A DNA stretch of 64,000 nucleotides, from NCBI GenBank assembly GCA_023621995.1, contig JAMOAB010000175.1, forward strand, positions 62,001 to 126,000, given 5' to 3'. Each line of letters begins with the position of its first letter. The first letter of the stretch is position 1. The notes below the pieces were generated by a model. That model saw nothing but the letters and a program-made list of their open reading frames with translations, was not told where the DNA came from and searched no databases. Of the stretch, positions 40,603-50,796 are shown in pieces. The position numbers and the translations under genes were made by a program. Source of the stretch: Bacillota bacterium (lineage in GTDB: Bacteria; Bacillota; Clostridia; Caldicoprobacterales; Xylanivirgaceae).

Positions 40603-41025
40603 TTATTCAATATATTCAGAATCTTCATCCGTATTGCTATCCGTGTCCTCAGAATTATCAGAATTAGCGGCATACCTACAGCTTGGACAGACAACGTCAC
40701 CATCATCATCTATATTATCTAAATACAGTATTTGATGACAGTTAGGACATATAACCTCTACATAATCGTCATAATAATAGTCGTCTTCTTCCTCATCATA
40801 TTCATCGTACACTATCTCCTCTAGTAGAGCTAAATCTTCATCAACGGCTTCCACATAGTCATCCAGTTCTGAATGTGAAGCATCTAGTTTTGCAACTACA
40901 TCTACCAAATCTTCGAGTAATTCTAAAATACCTGATATGACCTTACCGTCCTTCATATCTTCTTCTACATTTAGCCCATCTGCTAGTCCTTTTAAATATG
41001 ATACCCTTTGTTGCAGATCATGCAT
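40603..41025 (-). CDS. CD1247-type N-terminal domain protein with zinc ribbon and acidic tracts
   Basis: 'RVSYLKGLADGLNVEEDMKDGKVISGILELLEDL'; CPNC...CPSC flanked by D/E/Y-rich segments. Confidence 0.85.
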   Translation of the reverse strand: MHDLQQRVSYLKGLADGLNVEEDMKDGKVISGILELLEDLVDVVAKLDASHSELDDYVEAVDEDLALLEEIVYDEYDEEEDDYYYDDYVEVICPNCHQILYLDNIDDDGDVVCPSCRYAANSDNSEDTDSNTDEDSEYIE

Positions 41026-41067
41026 AAACTTCCCTCCAATCAGAATTCCTACTATAAAATATACCCA

Positions 41068-41628
41068 CTATACTCTTTCCATATACTCGTCTGTTCGGGT
41101 ATCAATACGAATTATATCTCCCGTATTCACAAATAATGGAACATTGATCACTGCACCAGTCTCCAATGTAGCTGGCTTGGAGCCGCCGCTTGCAGTATCT
41201 CCGCGAACACCTGGTTCTGTTTGAGCAACTTCCAGCTCTACAAAGTTAGGAGGTTCAACAGAAAATGCATTACCTTGATAAAATTTTATAAATACATTCA
41301 TATTTTCTTTTACATATTTCATAGCATCTTCTACCTGGTCTCTATCAAGTGGGATTTGTTCATATGTCTGTACATCCATAAAATAATATAAACTTCCATC
41401 ATTATAGAGATATTGCATCTCTTTAGTCTCTATATGTGCTCTAGGAAATTTCTCCGTTGGGCTGAAAGTCCTCTCTACTATGACACCAGTCATTATATTT
41501 CTTATCTTTGTTCGGACAAAAGCCGCTCCTTTACCAGGTTTAACATGTTGAAAATCAACTATAATACATACCTGACCATCAATTTCAACCGTCATTCCCT
41601 TTCTAAAATCACCTGCTGATACCATCAA
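41068..41628 (-). CDS. efp: Translation elongation factor P
   Basis: '[42 protein letters not shown]'. Confidence 0.98.
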   Translation of the reverse strand: MMVSAGDFRKGMTVEIDGQVCIIVDFQHVKPGKGAAFVRTKIRNIMTGVIVERTFSPTEKFPRAHIETKEMQYLYNDGSLYYFMDVQTYEQIPLDRDQVEDAMKYVKENMNVFIKFYQGNAFSVEPPNFVELEVAQTEPGVRGDTASGGSKPATLETGAVINVPLFVNTGDIIRIDTRTDEYMERV

Positions 41629-41727
41629 ATCTACCTCTCTTTCGATATTTTAATCGTATGCTCATATAAAATCATTATATAGCCTATCAATATCTATATT
41701 CTGATAGATATTTTTCTTAGAGCTTAT

Positions 41728-42162
41728 CTACTGTCTATGAAAAAAGTCTAATGCTAGTTTATAACTTTCAATACCTAGTCCCGATATCTGGCCTACACAT
41801 ACAGGTGCTATAACCGATTTATGACGAAAATCTTCCCGTGTATATATATTTGATATATGTACCTCTACAACAGGTATATCTATGGCACTTACCGCGTCCC
41901 TTAGTGCATAACTATAGTGAGTGTATGCACCCGCATTTAAAACTATACCATCAAACTCCTCCATAGCATTATGGAGCTTATCTATTATAGCACCTTCGCT
42001 ATTTGATTGAAAGCATTGAACATCCAAACCTAATTGCTTGCCGTACGATATCAGTATGTTTTCTAATTTATGTAGGGATAATGTTCCATAAATGTTCGGC
42101 TCCCTGATCCCAAGCAAGTTTAAATTTGGACCATTTATCACTAATATATTCATAGCATACAC
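41728..42162 (-). CDS. aroQ: Type II 3-dehydroquinate dehydratase
   Basis: 'ILVINGPNLNLLGIREPNIYG', 'FQSNSEGAIIDKLH'. Confidence 0.98.
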   Translation of the reverse strand: MYAMNILVINGPNLNLLGIREPNIYGTLSLHKLENILISYGKQLGLDVQCFQSNSEGAIIDKLHNAMEEFDGIVLNAGAYTHYSYALRDAVSAIDIPVVEVHISNIYTREDFRHKSVIAPVCVGQISGLGIESYKLALDFFHRQ

Positions 42163-42185
42163 CTTTCATCTACTATATAATAATA

Positions 42186-43079
42186 TCATAGACTAGCCTT
42201 TTCAAACAAGCTTAATTTTTCTATATATGTTTTTTTAAATCTACATGCATCTTCTGCCATTTGCTCCCGAGATTCGCATATAATTATAGGTTCAAGATCA
42301 TATTCTATTAAAAGCTCAGCCAAAGGCTCAAACTCTGGTCCATATTGTTCATCACTTAATGTTCGATGTCTCAATTCTCCAGCATTGGTGTATTCTATTC
42401 TACTAAAGTGAGCATGAAAGTTTACTATCCTCTCCCTTCCAAGTTCGTCAATCATATAATCAAGTATATACCTATAATCATCCTTGTCTTTTATAGCTCC
42501 CATATCCCTAGCGTGAAGATGGGCAAAATCTATAGTTGGAATAAAAGAATCAAAAGTCTTACATATCCCCACTATCTCCTCAAGAGTACCAATCTGTTTT
42601 TGTTTCCCTGCCGTCTCTGGGCAAAGAATTATATCATTATAATCCAAATCTATTATTCCGTTCATTAATTCATCTAGCACGCGTAATATAGTCTCTATAG
42701 ATGTCTTTCTATCCCTCTCCCCACACGAACCAGGATGAAAGACTACTCTGTTTGCCCCAATCCATTTAGCTACCTTCATTGACTGTCTTATATGTTTTTT
42801 ACTGTTTTGCTGTATATCCCTATCTGGTGAAGCCAAGTTGATATAGTAAGGAGCATGTACACTGACTGTCATACCCCATCTGTTGGCCTCTTTACCTATT
42901 GCCCTTGCAGTTTTCTCACCTATGTTTACACCTCTAGTAAGAGGGTATTCATATGCATTAAGACCCATATTGTACAACCATTTAGGTGCATCAATGCTAG
43001 ATTTATATCCCTGCATATAGAAAGATTTAGAATTACCAGAAGGACCAAATTTTACACTCACACTATCTATATCAATCAT
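42186..43079 (-). CDS. Endonuclease IV-like TIM-barrel (AP endonuclease 2 family) protein
   Basis: 'VSVHAPYYINLASPDRDIQQNSKKHIRQSM', 'VVFHPGS', 'ETAGKQKQIGTLEE', 'TIDFAHLHARD'; probable ATG at 43079. Confidence 0.88.
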   Translation of the reverse strand: MIDIDSVSVKFGPSGNSKSFYMQGYKSSIDAPKWLYNMGLNAYEYPLTRGVNIGEKTARAIGKEANRWGMTVSVHAPYYINLASPDRDIQQNSKKHIRQSMKVAKWIGANRVVFHPGSCGERDRKTSIETILRVLDELMNGIIDLDYNDIILCPETAGKQKQIGTLEEIVGICKTFDSFIPTIDFAHLHARDMGAIKDKDDYRYILDYMIDELGRERIVNFHAHFSRIEYTNAGELRHRTLSDEQYGPEFEPLAELLIEYDLEPIIICESREQMAEDACRFKKTYIEKLSLFEKASL

Positions 43080-43602
43080 CTCCTCCATTATGAAGATATA
43101 TGTAAGCAGTAACTTCATCTACTATCTGATCTATAGTTTTACCGTCTGTGCTGATTATGAAATGTGCCTGTCTATATATCTTATTTCTATAGTCGTATAA
43201 ACTACAAAACTTTTCATAAGTATCATATGTGGACAAAAGAGGACGATTTTCACTACTTTTAAGCCTTTGCCAAAGGATATGAGGGGACGCCTCTAGTGTA
43301 ATTACCAAACCATTCTTCTTCATAATTGCCATACTCCCATAATATATGGGAGTTCCCCCTCCTGTTGAAATTAATGCGTTTTTGTCCCTTATTATCTCTT
43401 GAATGAGCTTATGTTCTAGTTGTCTAAAATAGTCTTCCCCATATTTCTTAAAGATATTTGTTATAGACATATTAAATCTTTCTTCTAGCACATGATCAGT
43501 ATCAATAAAATCTAAATTGAGTTTATCTGAGACTAATTTTCCTATAGTAGACTTTCCTGTGCCCATGAATCCTATAAGAAATATATTCCCTTTCATATAC
43601 AT
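43072..43602 (-). CDS. aroK: Shikimate kinase
   Basis: 'IFLIGFMGTGKSTIGKLVSDKLNLDFIDTD', 'STGGGTPI'. Confidence 0.96.
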   Translation of the reverse strand: MYMKGNIFLIGFMGTGKSTIGKLVSDKLNLDFIDTDHVLEERFNMSITNIFKKYGEDYFRQLEHKLIQEIIRDKNALISTGGGTPIYYGSMAIMKKNGLVITLEASPHILWQRLKSSENRPLLSTYDTYEKFCSLYDYRNKIYRQAHFIISTDGKTIDQIVDEVTAYIYLHNGGDD

Positions 43603-43659
43603 AACCCCTATTTTAATCTATGTCAAAGATTATATCATTTTAATACTATAAGATAAAGA

Positions 43660-44553
43660 CTAATTGTATAAAGCAGCACCTAAAGCTTTTACATATATAG
43701 CAGGAGAAAAAATTCTATCATCTAGATGGGATTTAAATCCTAACATCTGATTATCAACAAAATAGCATTTATAACCTAGATAATTAAAAAGCTCTACATA
43801 TTTCTTATCGTTGTGACAATTGCCCGATAGTATTATCACATCAATAGATTTGTCATAATTCTCAATATGAAAATAATCAAATATTCTTTTGAACTCTATC
43901 GCCAAATCATCTAATCTATCTGGGATATATTGAATAGAAGCTATGGATAAGATCTCATGCTCATGATAAAAATATACCTCTACATTGTCCATCTCTATAT
44001 GAACTAGACAAAGAACTTCCGTCCAGATTTTTATATTCTTATCTATGTGTCTCAAAACTGCAAGTTTTGCATCAAATGGAGCTATAAATGTGATGACCTT
44101 TAATCCAATGTCTTCAAAACAGGCTCTATAAACCTCCATAGTAGAGATAGGTATTGCAATTGCCAATATCCGTTGTATATGACAACGATTCTTAAATTGA
44201 GTTCCAAGCTTATAATAGGAAAACTTATATTTATTTATATCTATAGCATATATACGATATAACTCATATTTTATGTATTGTATGGTTTTTCTATGATTCA
44301 TATATGGAAGTTCTAAATATCTTTTAATTATATGTTGATCTTGTATAGTAATATTTACTCTGTGAGCATGAAAATTATAGTCTTGAAGTAGACTATCTCC
44401 TATTGTATTTATACCACCTTTAATACATGCAGCCTCAACTATGGTCAACTCTCCTCCATGAGATTGTACTTGACACAACATTATAGTATCGTCATATCCA
44501 TATGCTCCTATTATATCTTTACTTCTCTTTAAATAGATGTGCATAATATCCAC
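43660..44553 (-). CDS. PilM-like protein (divergent actin-like ATPase of type IV pili)
   Basis: Last gene of the pilus operon; PilM-like 'LELPYMNHRKTIQYIKYELYRIYAIDINKYKFSYYKL'. Confidence 0.65.
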   Translation of the reverse strand: MDIMHIYLKRSKDIIGAYGYDDTIMLCQVQSHGGELTIVEAACIKGGINTIGDSLLQDYNFHAHRVNITIQDQHIIKRYLELPYMNHRKTIQYIKYELYRIYAIDINKYKFSYYKLGTQFKNRCHIQRILAIAIPISTMEVYRACFEDIGLKVITFIAPFDAKLAVLRHIDKNIKIWTEVLCLVHIEMDNVEVYFYHEHEILSIASIQYIPDRLDDLAIEFKRIFDYFHIENYDKSIDVIILSGNCHNDKKYVELFNYLGYKCYFVDNQMLGFKSHLDDRIFSPAIYVKALGAALYN

Positions 44554-44554
44554 C

Positions 44555-45058
44555 TTATATTTCTCTTATGCTTAATACTCTAAACATCTCACTAAATGGC
44601 AGTCCAGTTGACCATGCTACAATAATGTGAGATTTAAGTCTCCTTGAAACTTCATCTATGCTCACTTTTACATCTATTCTATATTCTACCGACGTGCTAT
44701 TTTGATCTATGATTGTTATTTTTGTATCAATCATATAAATATAACCACCCTTATATAGAGAGGTAACACTATCAAAGAGAATTAAATCATTATAATTATT
44801 AAAAAAGCTGTAAGCATCATTAAAATTAGTATATATGAGCTCCATATTCGTCTCCATAATATCTATGATATACAATAATTGGCCATATGCAATATGATAG
44901 CAGGATATGTACTTTGCCAAATCATAATTTATATAAGAGTTTTGTGCAGTTAGGGACATGAGTATAGTGCTCAAAGGAACTAGAATAGCTACTATGACTA
45001 CTACCAATACAAGGGCAAAACCCTGATTCCTACAGATACTCTTCATATCAATCACCAC
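44555..45058 (-). CDS. PilX/GspK-like pseudopilin-type protein
   Basis: N-terminus 'NQGFALVLVVVIVAILVPLSTILMSLTAQNSYI': G/F cleavage-like, hydrophobic, no Glu5. Confidence 0.7.
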   Translation of the reverse strand: MVIDMKSICRNQGFALVLVVVIVAILVPLSTILMSLTAQNSYINYDLAKYISCYHIAYGQLLYIIDIMETNMELIYTNFNDAYSFFNNYNDLILFDSVTSLYKGGYIYMIDTKITIIDQNSTSVEYRIDVKVSIDEVSRRLKSHIIVAWSTGLPFSEMFRVLSIREI

Positions 45059-45509
45059 AGTATACCTTTATCTCTATACAGCATATATCTCCGCCTTCTC
45101 TCATCCCACCTGTAAGTATAACCGATATCAGACCATTATCGTCCTTCACTTCGAACCTTGTAATATAGTTTGCAAGAGGATTAGACGGTCCATAGCTATA
45201 GTTATGCTGTACCATAAGAGTACTTCCACTTAGATATATGTATGTCTTTTTAATTAAGAGGGTGTTGGACCCTCCCATTCCCTTTCTTATAGTTATATCT
45301 TTCAATTCACAGTCTGAAAGTAAATTATTTATAAAGATTGCAGCAAATCTCACATTACCCTGAACTTCCAATTCGTTGATTGTATTCGCTGTTGAATGAA
45401 CTTTAATGTTAAAGCTAGTAAAGGCTACTACTATCAATAAGGAAAGTATAAAAATCGAAACTATAAGTTCAACAAAGGTAAAACCCTTATTCCTTATATT
45501 TTCGACCAT
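45048..45509 (-). CDS. Prepilin-type N-terminal cleavage/methylation domain protein
   Basis: 'NKGFTFVELIVSIFILSLLIVVAF'. Confidence 0.92.
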   Translation of the reverse strand: MVENIRNKGFTFVELIVSIFILSLLIVVAFTSFNIKVHSTANTINELEVQGNVRFAAIFINNLLSDCELKDITIRKGMGGSNTLLIKKTYIYLSGSTLMVQHNYSYGPSNPLANYITRFEVKDDNGLISVILTGGMREGGDICCIEIKVYCGD

Positions 45510-46139
45510 CTATATCTCCCTTTCAAACAGAGTCTCCATAGATAGTAGATGTTCTTCACCTTGTGGATCACTAAATATATCTATAGTCAGTTTGAATAAG
45601 ACTTTATTTCTATGATTATTATCTAATATAATTGTGTTCTTTTCCATTTGATCCACATTGATTCTATCAAGATTATCACTGGTACAATATATAACAATGC
45701 CTCTATATTCTCTGTCTATTCTAATATCTATATGAGAATCCAAATCATATTTCATAGCATTTATGACTATATAGGGATCTTCACATATGTTATCAGGCTC
45801 AAATATATATATAGAATAATCTTCATATGTAGACTTTATTATGTAATAGACAACATCAGTACTACTATTCCAACAGGGAGTTATATGGTGCTTTATAAAG
45901 TAGTTCCCGTATTCCACTTTTTTTGAACTACATAGGTATACAAGCTCATCAATAGAAGTAGCCTTGATCTCCTCTATGTATGCCTGCCCTAGGTATGGAA
46001 GCCCCAATATCTCCTCCGATTTTTTTAATTCAATATCTATAAATTGGAATATATTTATGAGCATAGGAATGATAATGGCAAGTATAAATAGGGAAGCTAC
46101 TATCTCAACATACGTCACTCCCTTGCCATGCCTAATCAT
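45510..46139 (-). CDS. Prepilin-type N-terminal cleavage/methylation domain protein
   Basis: 'GKGVTYVEIVASLFILAIIIPMLINIFQF'. Confidence 0.85.
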   Translation of the reverse strand: MIRHGKGVTYVEIVASLFILAIIIPMLINIFQFIDIELKKSEEILGLPYLGQAYIEEIKATSIDELVYLCSSKKVEYGNYFIKHHITPCWNSSTDVVYYIIKSTYEDYSIYIFEPDNICEDPYIVINAMKYDLDSHIDIRIDREYRGIVIYCTSDNLDRINVDQMEKNTIILDNNHRNKVLFKLTIDIFSDPQGEEHLLSMETLFEREI

Positions 46140-46615
46140 TCTATCCTCACCCTACCTGTACCAACTGCAATTGCTATCTTACGCGTATTCCCATAATTAT
46201 CAGATAGCTCTATACTCCCTGTCCGTCCAGGTATTCCCGTTTTTGAATTAAACTCTATATAGGGATAATTAGCACTACCTGCCCAAGTGGAACTTTTTAC
46301 ATATATATCATTATGAAGATTGACCCTTTTTACAGAACTCTTCAGTGCTTTAGTAGGTTTTATATAATAATTCTTTTCAGCCTTGTTCATTTGAAGTTTA
46401 TAATTTTCGCCTCGAGTGAGGGCAAGTTGTTGAGTATATCTAATATCTTGTACAATCTGAATTGCTTCTATTTTTAATACTAGGCCACTACCTAACGATT
46501 TTATGTTTGGAATGGAGACCCCTAGTATTATACATATGATACAGACTACAACCATCAACTCTACCAACGTAATTCCTGTATCTGAGGAAGCTATATATGT
46601 CAAACTATTTTTCAT
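46136..46615 (-). CDS. GspH/FimT-like pseudopilin
   Basis: 'TGITLVELMVVVCIICIILGVSIPNI'; C-terminus rich in small strands as in GspH. Confidence 0.9.
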   Translation of the reverse strand: MKNSLTYIASSDTGITLVELMVVVCIICIILGVSIPNIKSLGSGLVLKIEAIQIVQDIRYTQQLALTRGENYKLQMNKAEKNYYIKPTKALKSSVKRVNLHNDIYVKSSTWAGSANYPYIEFNSKTGIPGRTGSIELSDNYGNTRKIAIAVGTGRVRIE

Positions 46616-46952
46616 ACACTATACTCCCCTTTCCATCACTATCTACATATATTGGATAGATCATATCCCAATCAAAATCATCAGGTATCCTCAACTTTAT
46701 ATCTTCTATAGTAATATCTTCCATAGAAGTTATTGTAGTATTTCTTATTTTAGCACTTGTATTTGTCTGCTCCCCATTATAGGATTGGATAATACTCAAA
46801 AGAAACTTAGAATTCATCTCCATTGCCACTACTTTTGACCTATCAATTGTTCGGCTAAGATTCGGCAGGGCAATCGATAACAATATACCTAAAATAGCAA
46901 TTGTTATTATAAGATCAATTAATGTTATTCCCCTATCGTCATAAATACACAT
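46605..46952 (-). CDS. Prepilin-like protein with Asp5 (possible major pilin)
   Basis: 'DRGITLIDLIITIAILGILLSIALPNLSRTIDRSKV'. Confidence 0.88.
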   Translation of the reverse strand: MCIYDDRGITLIDLIITIAILGILLSIALPNLSRTIDRSKVVAMEMNSKFLLSIIQSYNGEQTNTSAKIRNTTITSMEDITIEDIKLRIPDDFDWDMIYPIYVDSDGKGSIVYEK

Positions 46953-46974
46953 GGATATCTTAACCTCCCTGTCT

Positions 46975-48174
46975 TTATAGGATTTCTATCAGTCTATAGA
47001 TAGGCAATACAAGTGCATATGAGATAAACCCCACAATTATACCTACTATAATTAACAATATTGGTTCCATTAAACCTATGTATCTCTCCATATCTCTTTC
47101 AAGTTCTGCTTCATAAAACTTAGCAACTCCGTCAAAAGCTTGTTCCATACTGCCTGATATAACCCCAGCAGACAATAGCTGTATGAAAACTAGAGGAAAG
47201 AACTTACTACTACTGAACGATTGTAATATATCTTCTCCTTTATCAATTTTCTTTTGTACTATTTTCAACTCACTCTTCACCTTTTTATTCCTAATCACAT
47301 CATGACTCATCTCCAGACTATCAATTACAGATATACCTGACTTTAACAACATAGACATTATTGTGCATATCCTTGTCGTAATAGTCTTAACTAGCATTTC
47401 TCCTATAATAGGAAGATTTAATATAAATGCATGAAATTGATATTGGACTTTTGAAGATGTTATAAAAATAACTATAAGCACAATTGCCAATACAAGTATA
47501 GTTCTGCCCCTTCCCATAATTCTATTAATATTTAGTAAAATTTTAGTGGCCTTAGGTAGTTCTTCAGCGCTTTGTGTATAGATATCCATAAAATGAGGTG
47601 TTACATATGATACAAGAAAGTGTACCACAGATATGGTAAGTATGAGTACACATATAGGGTATAATAGAATATTTATGGTTTTTTTCTTTAGCATATATTC
47701 CCTTTCATAATACTCTGCCAAATATTTAAAAGATAATTCAAGATTTCCGCTTGTCTCACCAGCGTACACCATTTCTATAAACATATGTGGGAGTCTACTC
47801 TTGTGTTTTTCGAAACTCTTTGAAAGACTGATTCCCTTTTGAAGATCTATATATACATCTTTAATTATCAACTTCATATATTTATATTTTGTGTTTTCAT
47901 ATATACTTTGGAGAGTCTGTAACAAAGGTATCCCAGAGTCTAACATAATATACATCTGTTGGCAGAAAATTAATATATGCCTCAGTGGAAGCTTACCTAT
48001 TGGATTTCTAATAAACCTCACTAAACCAATTTTAGTTTTCTTTATTTTGAAAGGATATATTGAACGCTCCCGAAGAATATTAAATGCAGTATGTTCATTA
48101 GGAGCTTCTATATAACCCCGTATGTGTTTACCTTTAATGTCTAATGCCTTATATCTATATAGAGAAATTATCAT
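46975..48174 (-). CDS. pilC: Type II secretion/type IV pilus inner-membrane protein (PilC/GspF)
   Basis: Two GspF domains; 'FCQQMYIMLDSGIPLLQTL', 'YAGETSGNLELSFKYLAEYYE'. Confidence 0.95.
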   Translation of the reverse strand: MIISLYRYKALDIKGKHIRGYIEAPNEHTAFNILRERSIYPFKIKKTKIGLVRFIRNPIGKLPLRHILIFCQQMYIMLDSGIPLLQTLQSIYENTKYKYMKLIIKDVYIDLQKGISLSKSFEKHKSRLPHMFIEMVYAGETSGNLELSFKYLAEYYEREYMLKKKTINILLYPICVLILTISVVHFLVSYVTPHFMDIYTQSAEELPKATKILLNINRIMGRGRTILVLAIVLIVIFITSSKVQYQFHAFILNLPIIGEMLVKTITTRICTIMSMLLKSGISVIDSLEMSHDVIRNKKVKSELKIVQKKIDKGEDILQSFSSSKFFPLVFIQLLSAGVISGSMEQAFDGVAKFYEAELERDMERYIGLMEPILLIIVGIIVGFISYALVLPIYRLIEIL

Positions 48175-49889
48175 CCCTCCCCTATAGCTATTAGATCATT
48201 AGAATATATGGTCTTTAAAACTTCGTCTATATTTGTAACGCCCTGTAATAGAAGTGTTAAACATTGATTATTTATGGTCTTCATACCGGATTGAATAGCA
48301 AGATTAGTAAGAGTTACTTCATCAATTCCCTTTGATAGAGCATGTTTAATTTGTTCTGTGACGGTGAGTATCTCAAATACAGCTGTTCTACCCTTATATC
48401 CTCTAAAATTACAAAAAGGACATCCAACTGGTCTATATAGTTGGGGAATCCCCCCATTCAAACCAATAGACTTTAAAATCTGAATTTCATATTGTGATGG
48501 AGGCATTGCTTCCTTACATTTAGAACACAGTACTTTCAATAGTCTTTGTGATATAACACCTATAATAGATGATACCAATAAATACTGCTCTACTCCCATG
48601 TCTATTAGTCTAAACATTGCTCCTACAGCATTATTTGTATGAAGTGTACTGAGGACCAAATGACCTGTTATTGCAGATCTTATTCCAATCTCTGCAGTCT
48701 CCCTATCCCTAATTTCGCCTACCATTATTATATCTGGATCTTGCCGGAGTGCAGCTCTCAAACCACTGGCAAAATTAAACCCTATCTTCCTATTGACTTG
48801 CATTTGATTGATGCCATATATCGTATATTCGACAGGGTCTTCTATCGTTATGATATTCCTAGTTCCATCATTCAATTCGTTTAACATCGCATATAGTGTG
48901 GTCGTCTTGCCACTACCTGCTGGTCCTGTCACTAACAGCATTCCATTAGGATTATTTAATAATGTAATAAGCTTGTCCATCTGTGCCTTCGATAGGCCTA
49001 GCATTTCTTTAGTAAAAAAGTGACGATGTTTATTTAATAGGCGTAACACTGCTTTTTCACCAAAAATAGTGGGTATTATTGAAATCCTTATATCTACCTC
49101 TTCTTCATTCAAGACGATCATCACTCTACCATCTTGTGGTTGCCTATTTTGGGCAATATCTAACTCTGCCAATATCTTTATTCTACTTATTAAAGCCTCA
49201 TGAACACTATTTGGTATTGTCATTATGTTATGAAGATCGCCATCTATTCTAAATCGAATTCTACTATGCTCTTCGAAGGGTTCTATATGTATATCACTGG
49301 CATCTTCTTCTATGCCACGGGCTATTAGATCATCAAAAACTCTAACTATGGGTGCCGAAAGTATATTATAATCTGGTATTGGATCTTTATTTATGTAATG
49401 ATCTGTATATTTTTGGCTTTCCTCCCTTTGATAGTCTAATATAGCGTTTTCTACATTCCAATCCCTATATAGAATATCTATTGCTTTAGCTATCTTTGCT
49501 CTATGTGATATAAATGGTATTACATCCATTTTACAAAATATCTTTATATCTTCTATTGCATATCTGTCTAATGGATCTTTCATGGCAACATAGAGTTTAT
49601 TGCCTTCTTGTTTAAAGGGAACTGCATGATATTTTCGGGCTATAGAATATGGCATATAACTACTAAGATTAATGTCTATATTCCCCAATTCTGCATATGG
49701 AATAGCATAACACTCATAAATCAATGCAATCATTTCGTCTTCTGTAGTATAATTATTATCTATTAAAGAAGACAAAAAAGACTCCTCAGTATTTGAAATC
49801 AATAAGGCATTTGCCTGCCCTATATCTAATATACCTTTCTCGTTTAAGACATGAATTAAACTTATATATTTTCCCCTCAACGGTATCAC
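48171..49889 (-). CDS. pilB: Type IV pilus assembly ATPase (PilB/GspE)
   Basis: Walker A 'GPAGSGKTTTLYAML', 'IITIEDPVEYTIYGINQMQVN', CxxC...CxxC zinc motif. Confidence 0.97.
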   Translation of the reverse strand: MIPLRGKYISLIHVLNEKGILDIGQANALLISNTEESFLSSLIDNNYTTEDEMIALIYECYAIPYAELGNIDINLSSYMPYSIARKYHAVPFKQEGNKLYVAMKDPLDRYAIEDIKIFCKMDVIPFISHRAKIAKAIDILYRDWNVENAILDYQREESQKYTDHYINKDPIPDYNILSAPIVRVFDDLIARGIEEDASDIHIEPFEEHSRIRFRIDGDLHNIMTIPNSVHEALISRIKILAELDIAQNRQPQDGRVMIVLNEEEVDIRISIIPTIFGEKAVLRLLNKHRHFFTKEMLGLSKAQMDKLITLLNNPNGMLLVTGPAGSGKTTTLYAMLNELNDGTRNIITIEDPVEYTIYGINQMQVNRKIGFNFASGLRAALRQDPDIIMVGEIRDRETAEIGIRSAITGHLVLSTLHTNNAVGAMFRLIDMGVEQYLLVSSIIGVISQRLLKVLCSKCKEAMPPSQYEIQILKSIGLNGGIPQLYRPVGCPFCNFRGYKGRTAVFEILTVTEQIKHALSKGIDEVTLTNLAIQSGMKTINNQCLTLLLQGVTNIDEVLKTIYSNDLIAIGEG

Positions 49890-49944
49890 CGCTGTCTGAA
49901 ATGTTATATGTTTAATAATACAATATATTGCATATAATTACAAG

Positions 49945-50796
49945 TTAATCGACAAAATGTATGTTTTTTAGTATTTTTTTACAATCTGTATAGAAAATAT
50001 CCTTTCCTGTCCATATTTTAATTGACGCCAATGCCTGACCTATTAACATATCTAGACCATTTTGGACTGTGCAGCCCTGTCTTTTTGCCATTTGAAGAAA
50101 TTTAGTTTGGGGGGGATTATATATAATATCTACAACTACAGTGTAGGGATTAAATATAAAATTCTCTAATGGATTCACACCTTCATTTGGCCACATTCCA
50201 ACAGGTGTAGTATTTACTATAAGATCTAGGTCAAGCTTGTCTAGTTCTTTTCTATCTATAGGAATAACTACATCTGATTTATAATGGCCATTTAGCTCCT
50301 GAGCTAAATCTGATCCTCTTTCATAAGTTCTGTTTAATATGTATATACGGCTTACACCTTCTTTTAAAAGGTACACACATATAGCTCTTGAGGCACCTCC
50401 AGCACCAATAACTGCAACCTTCTTACCTTTAGGGATAAAGCCTAGCCTTTCAAGGCCTTTTATAAACCCAATTCCATCAGTATTATACCCTTTCAGTCTT
50501 CCGTTTTCGATCTTTACCGTATTCACTGCTCCTATTAACCCTGCCTCATTATCTAAGTCATCTAAGAATCCTAATATTTTCTGTTTATATGGTATTGTCA
50601 CATTGAAACCTCTAAAGGAAAGGGCAACCATGCCATTGATTGCCGTTTCAAGATTGTCTTCATCAACTGCAAAAGCCATATATATATAGTTCATATCGAA
50701 TGCGGTATATAGTGTATTATGAATAGACGGCGATATACTATGGGCTATAGGATTGCCAATAAGTCCTATTAATCTTTTATCAGTATCTATTGTCAT
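49945..50796 (-). CDS. aroE: Shikimate dehydrogenase
   Basis: 'LIGNPIAHSISPSIHN', 'GFNVTIPYK', 'IGAGGASRAICVYL'. Confidence 0.98.
   Translation of the reverse strand: MTIDTDKRLIGLIGNPIAHSISPSIHNTLYTAFDMNYIYMAFAVDEDNLETAINGMVALSFRGFNVTIPYKQKILGFLDDLDNEAGLIGAVNTVKIENGRLKGYNTDGIGFIKGLERLGFIPKGKKVAVIGAGGASRAICVYLLKEGVSRIYILNRTYERGSDLAQELNGHYKSDVVIPIDRKELDKLDLDLIVNTTPVGMWPNEGVNPLENFIFNPYTVVVDIIYNPPQTKFLQMAKRQGCTVQNGLDMLIGQALASIKIWTGKDIFYTDCKKILKNIHFVD

Noticed and set aside
41688-41711. 9-bp hairpin between aroQ and efp (AATATCTAT...ATAGATATT)
   Set aside because: Short, AT-only and without a U-tract on the transcribed strand; likely chance in AT-rich DNA.
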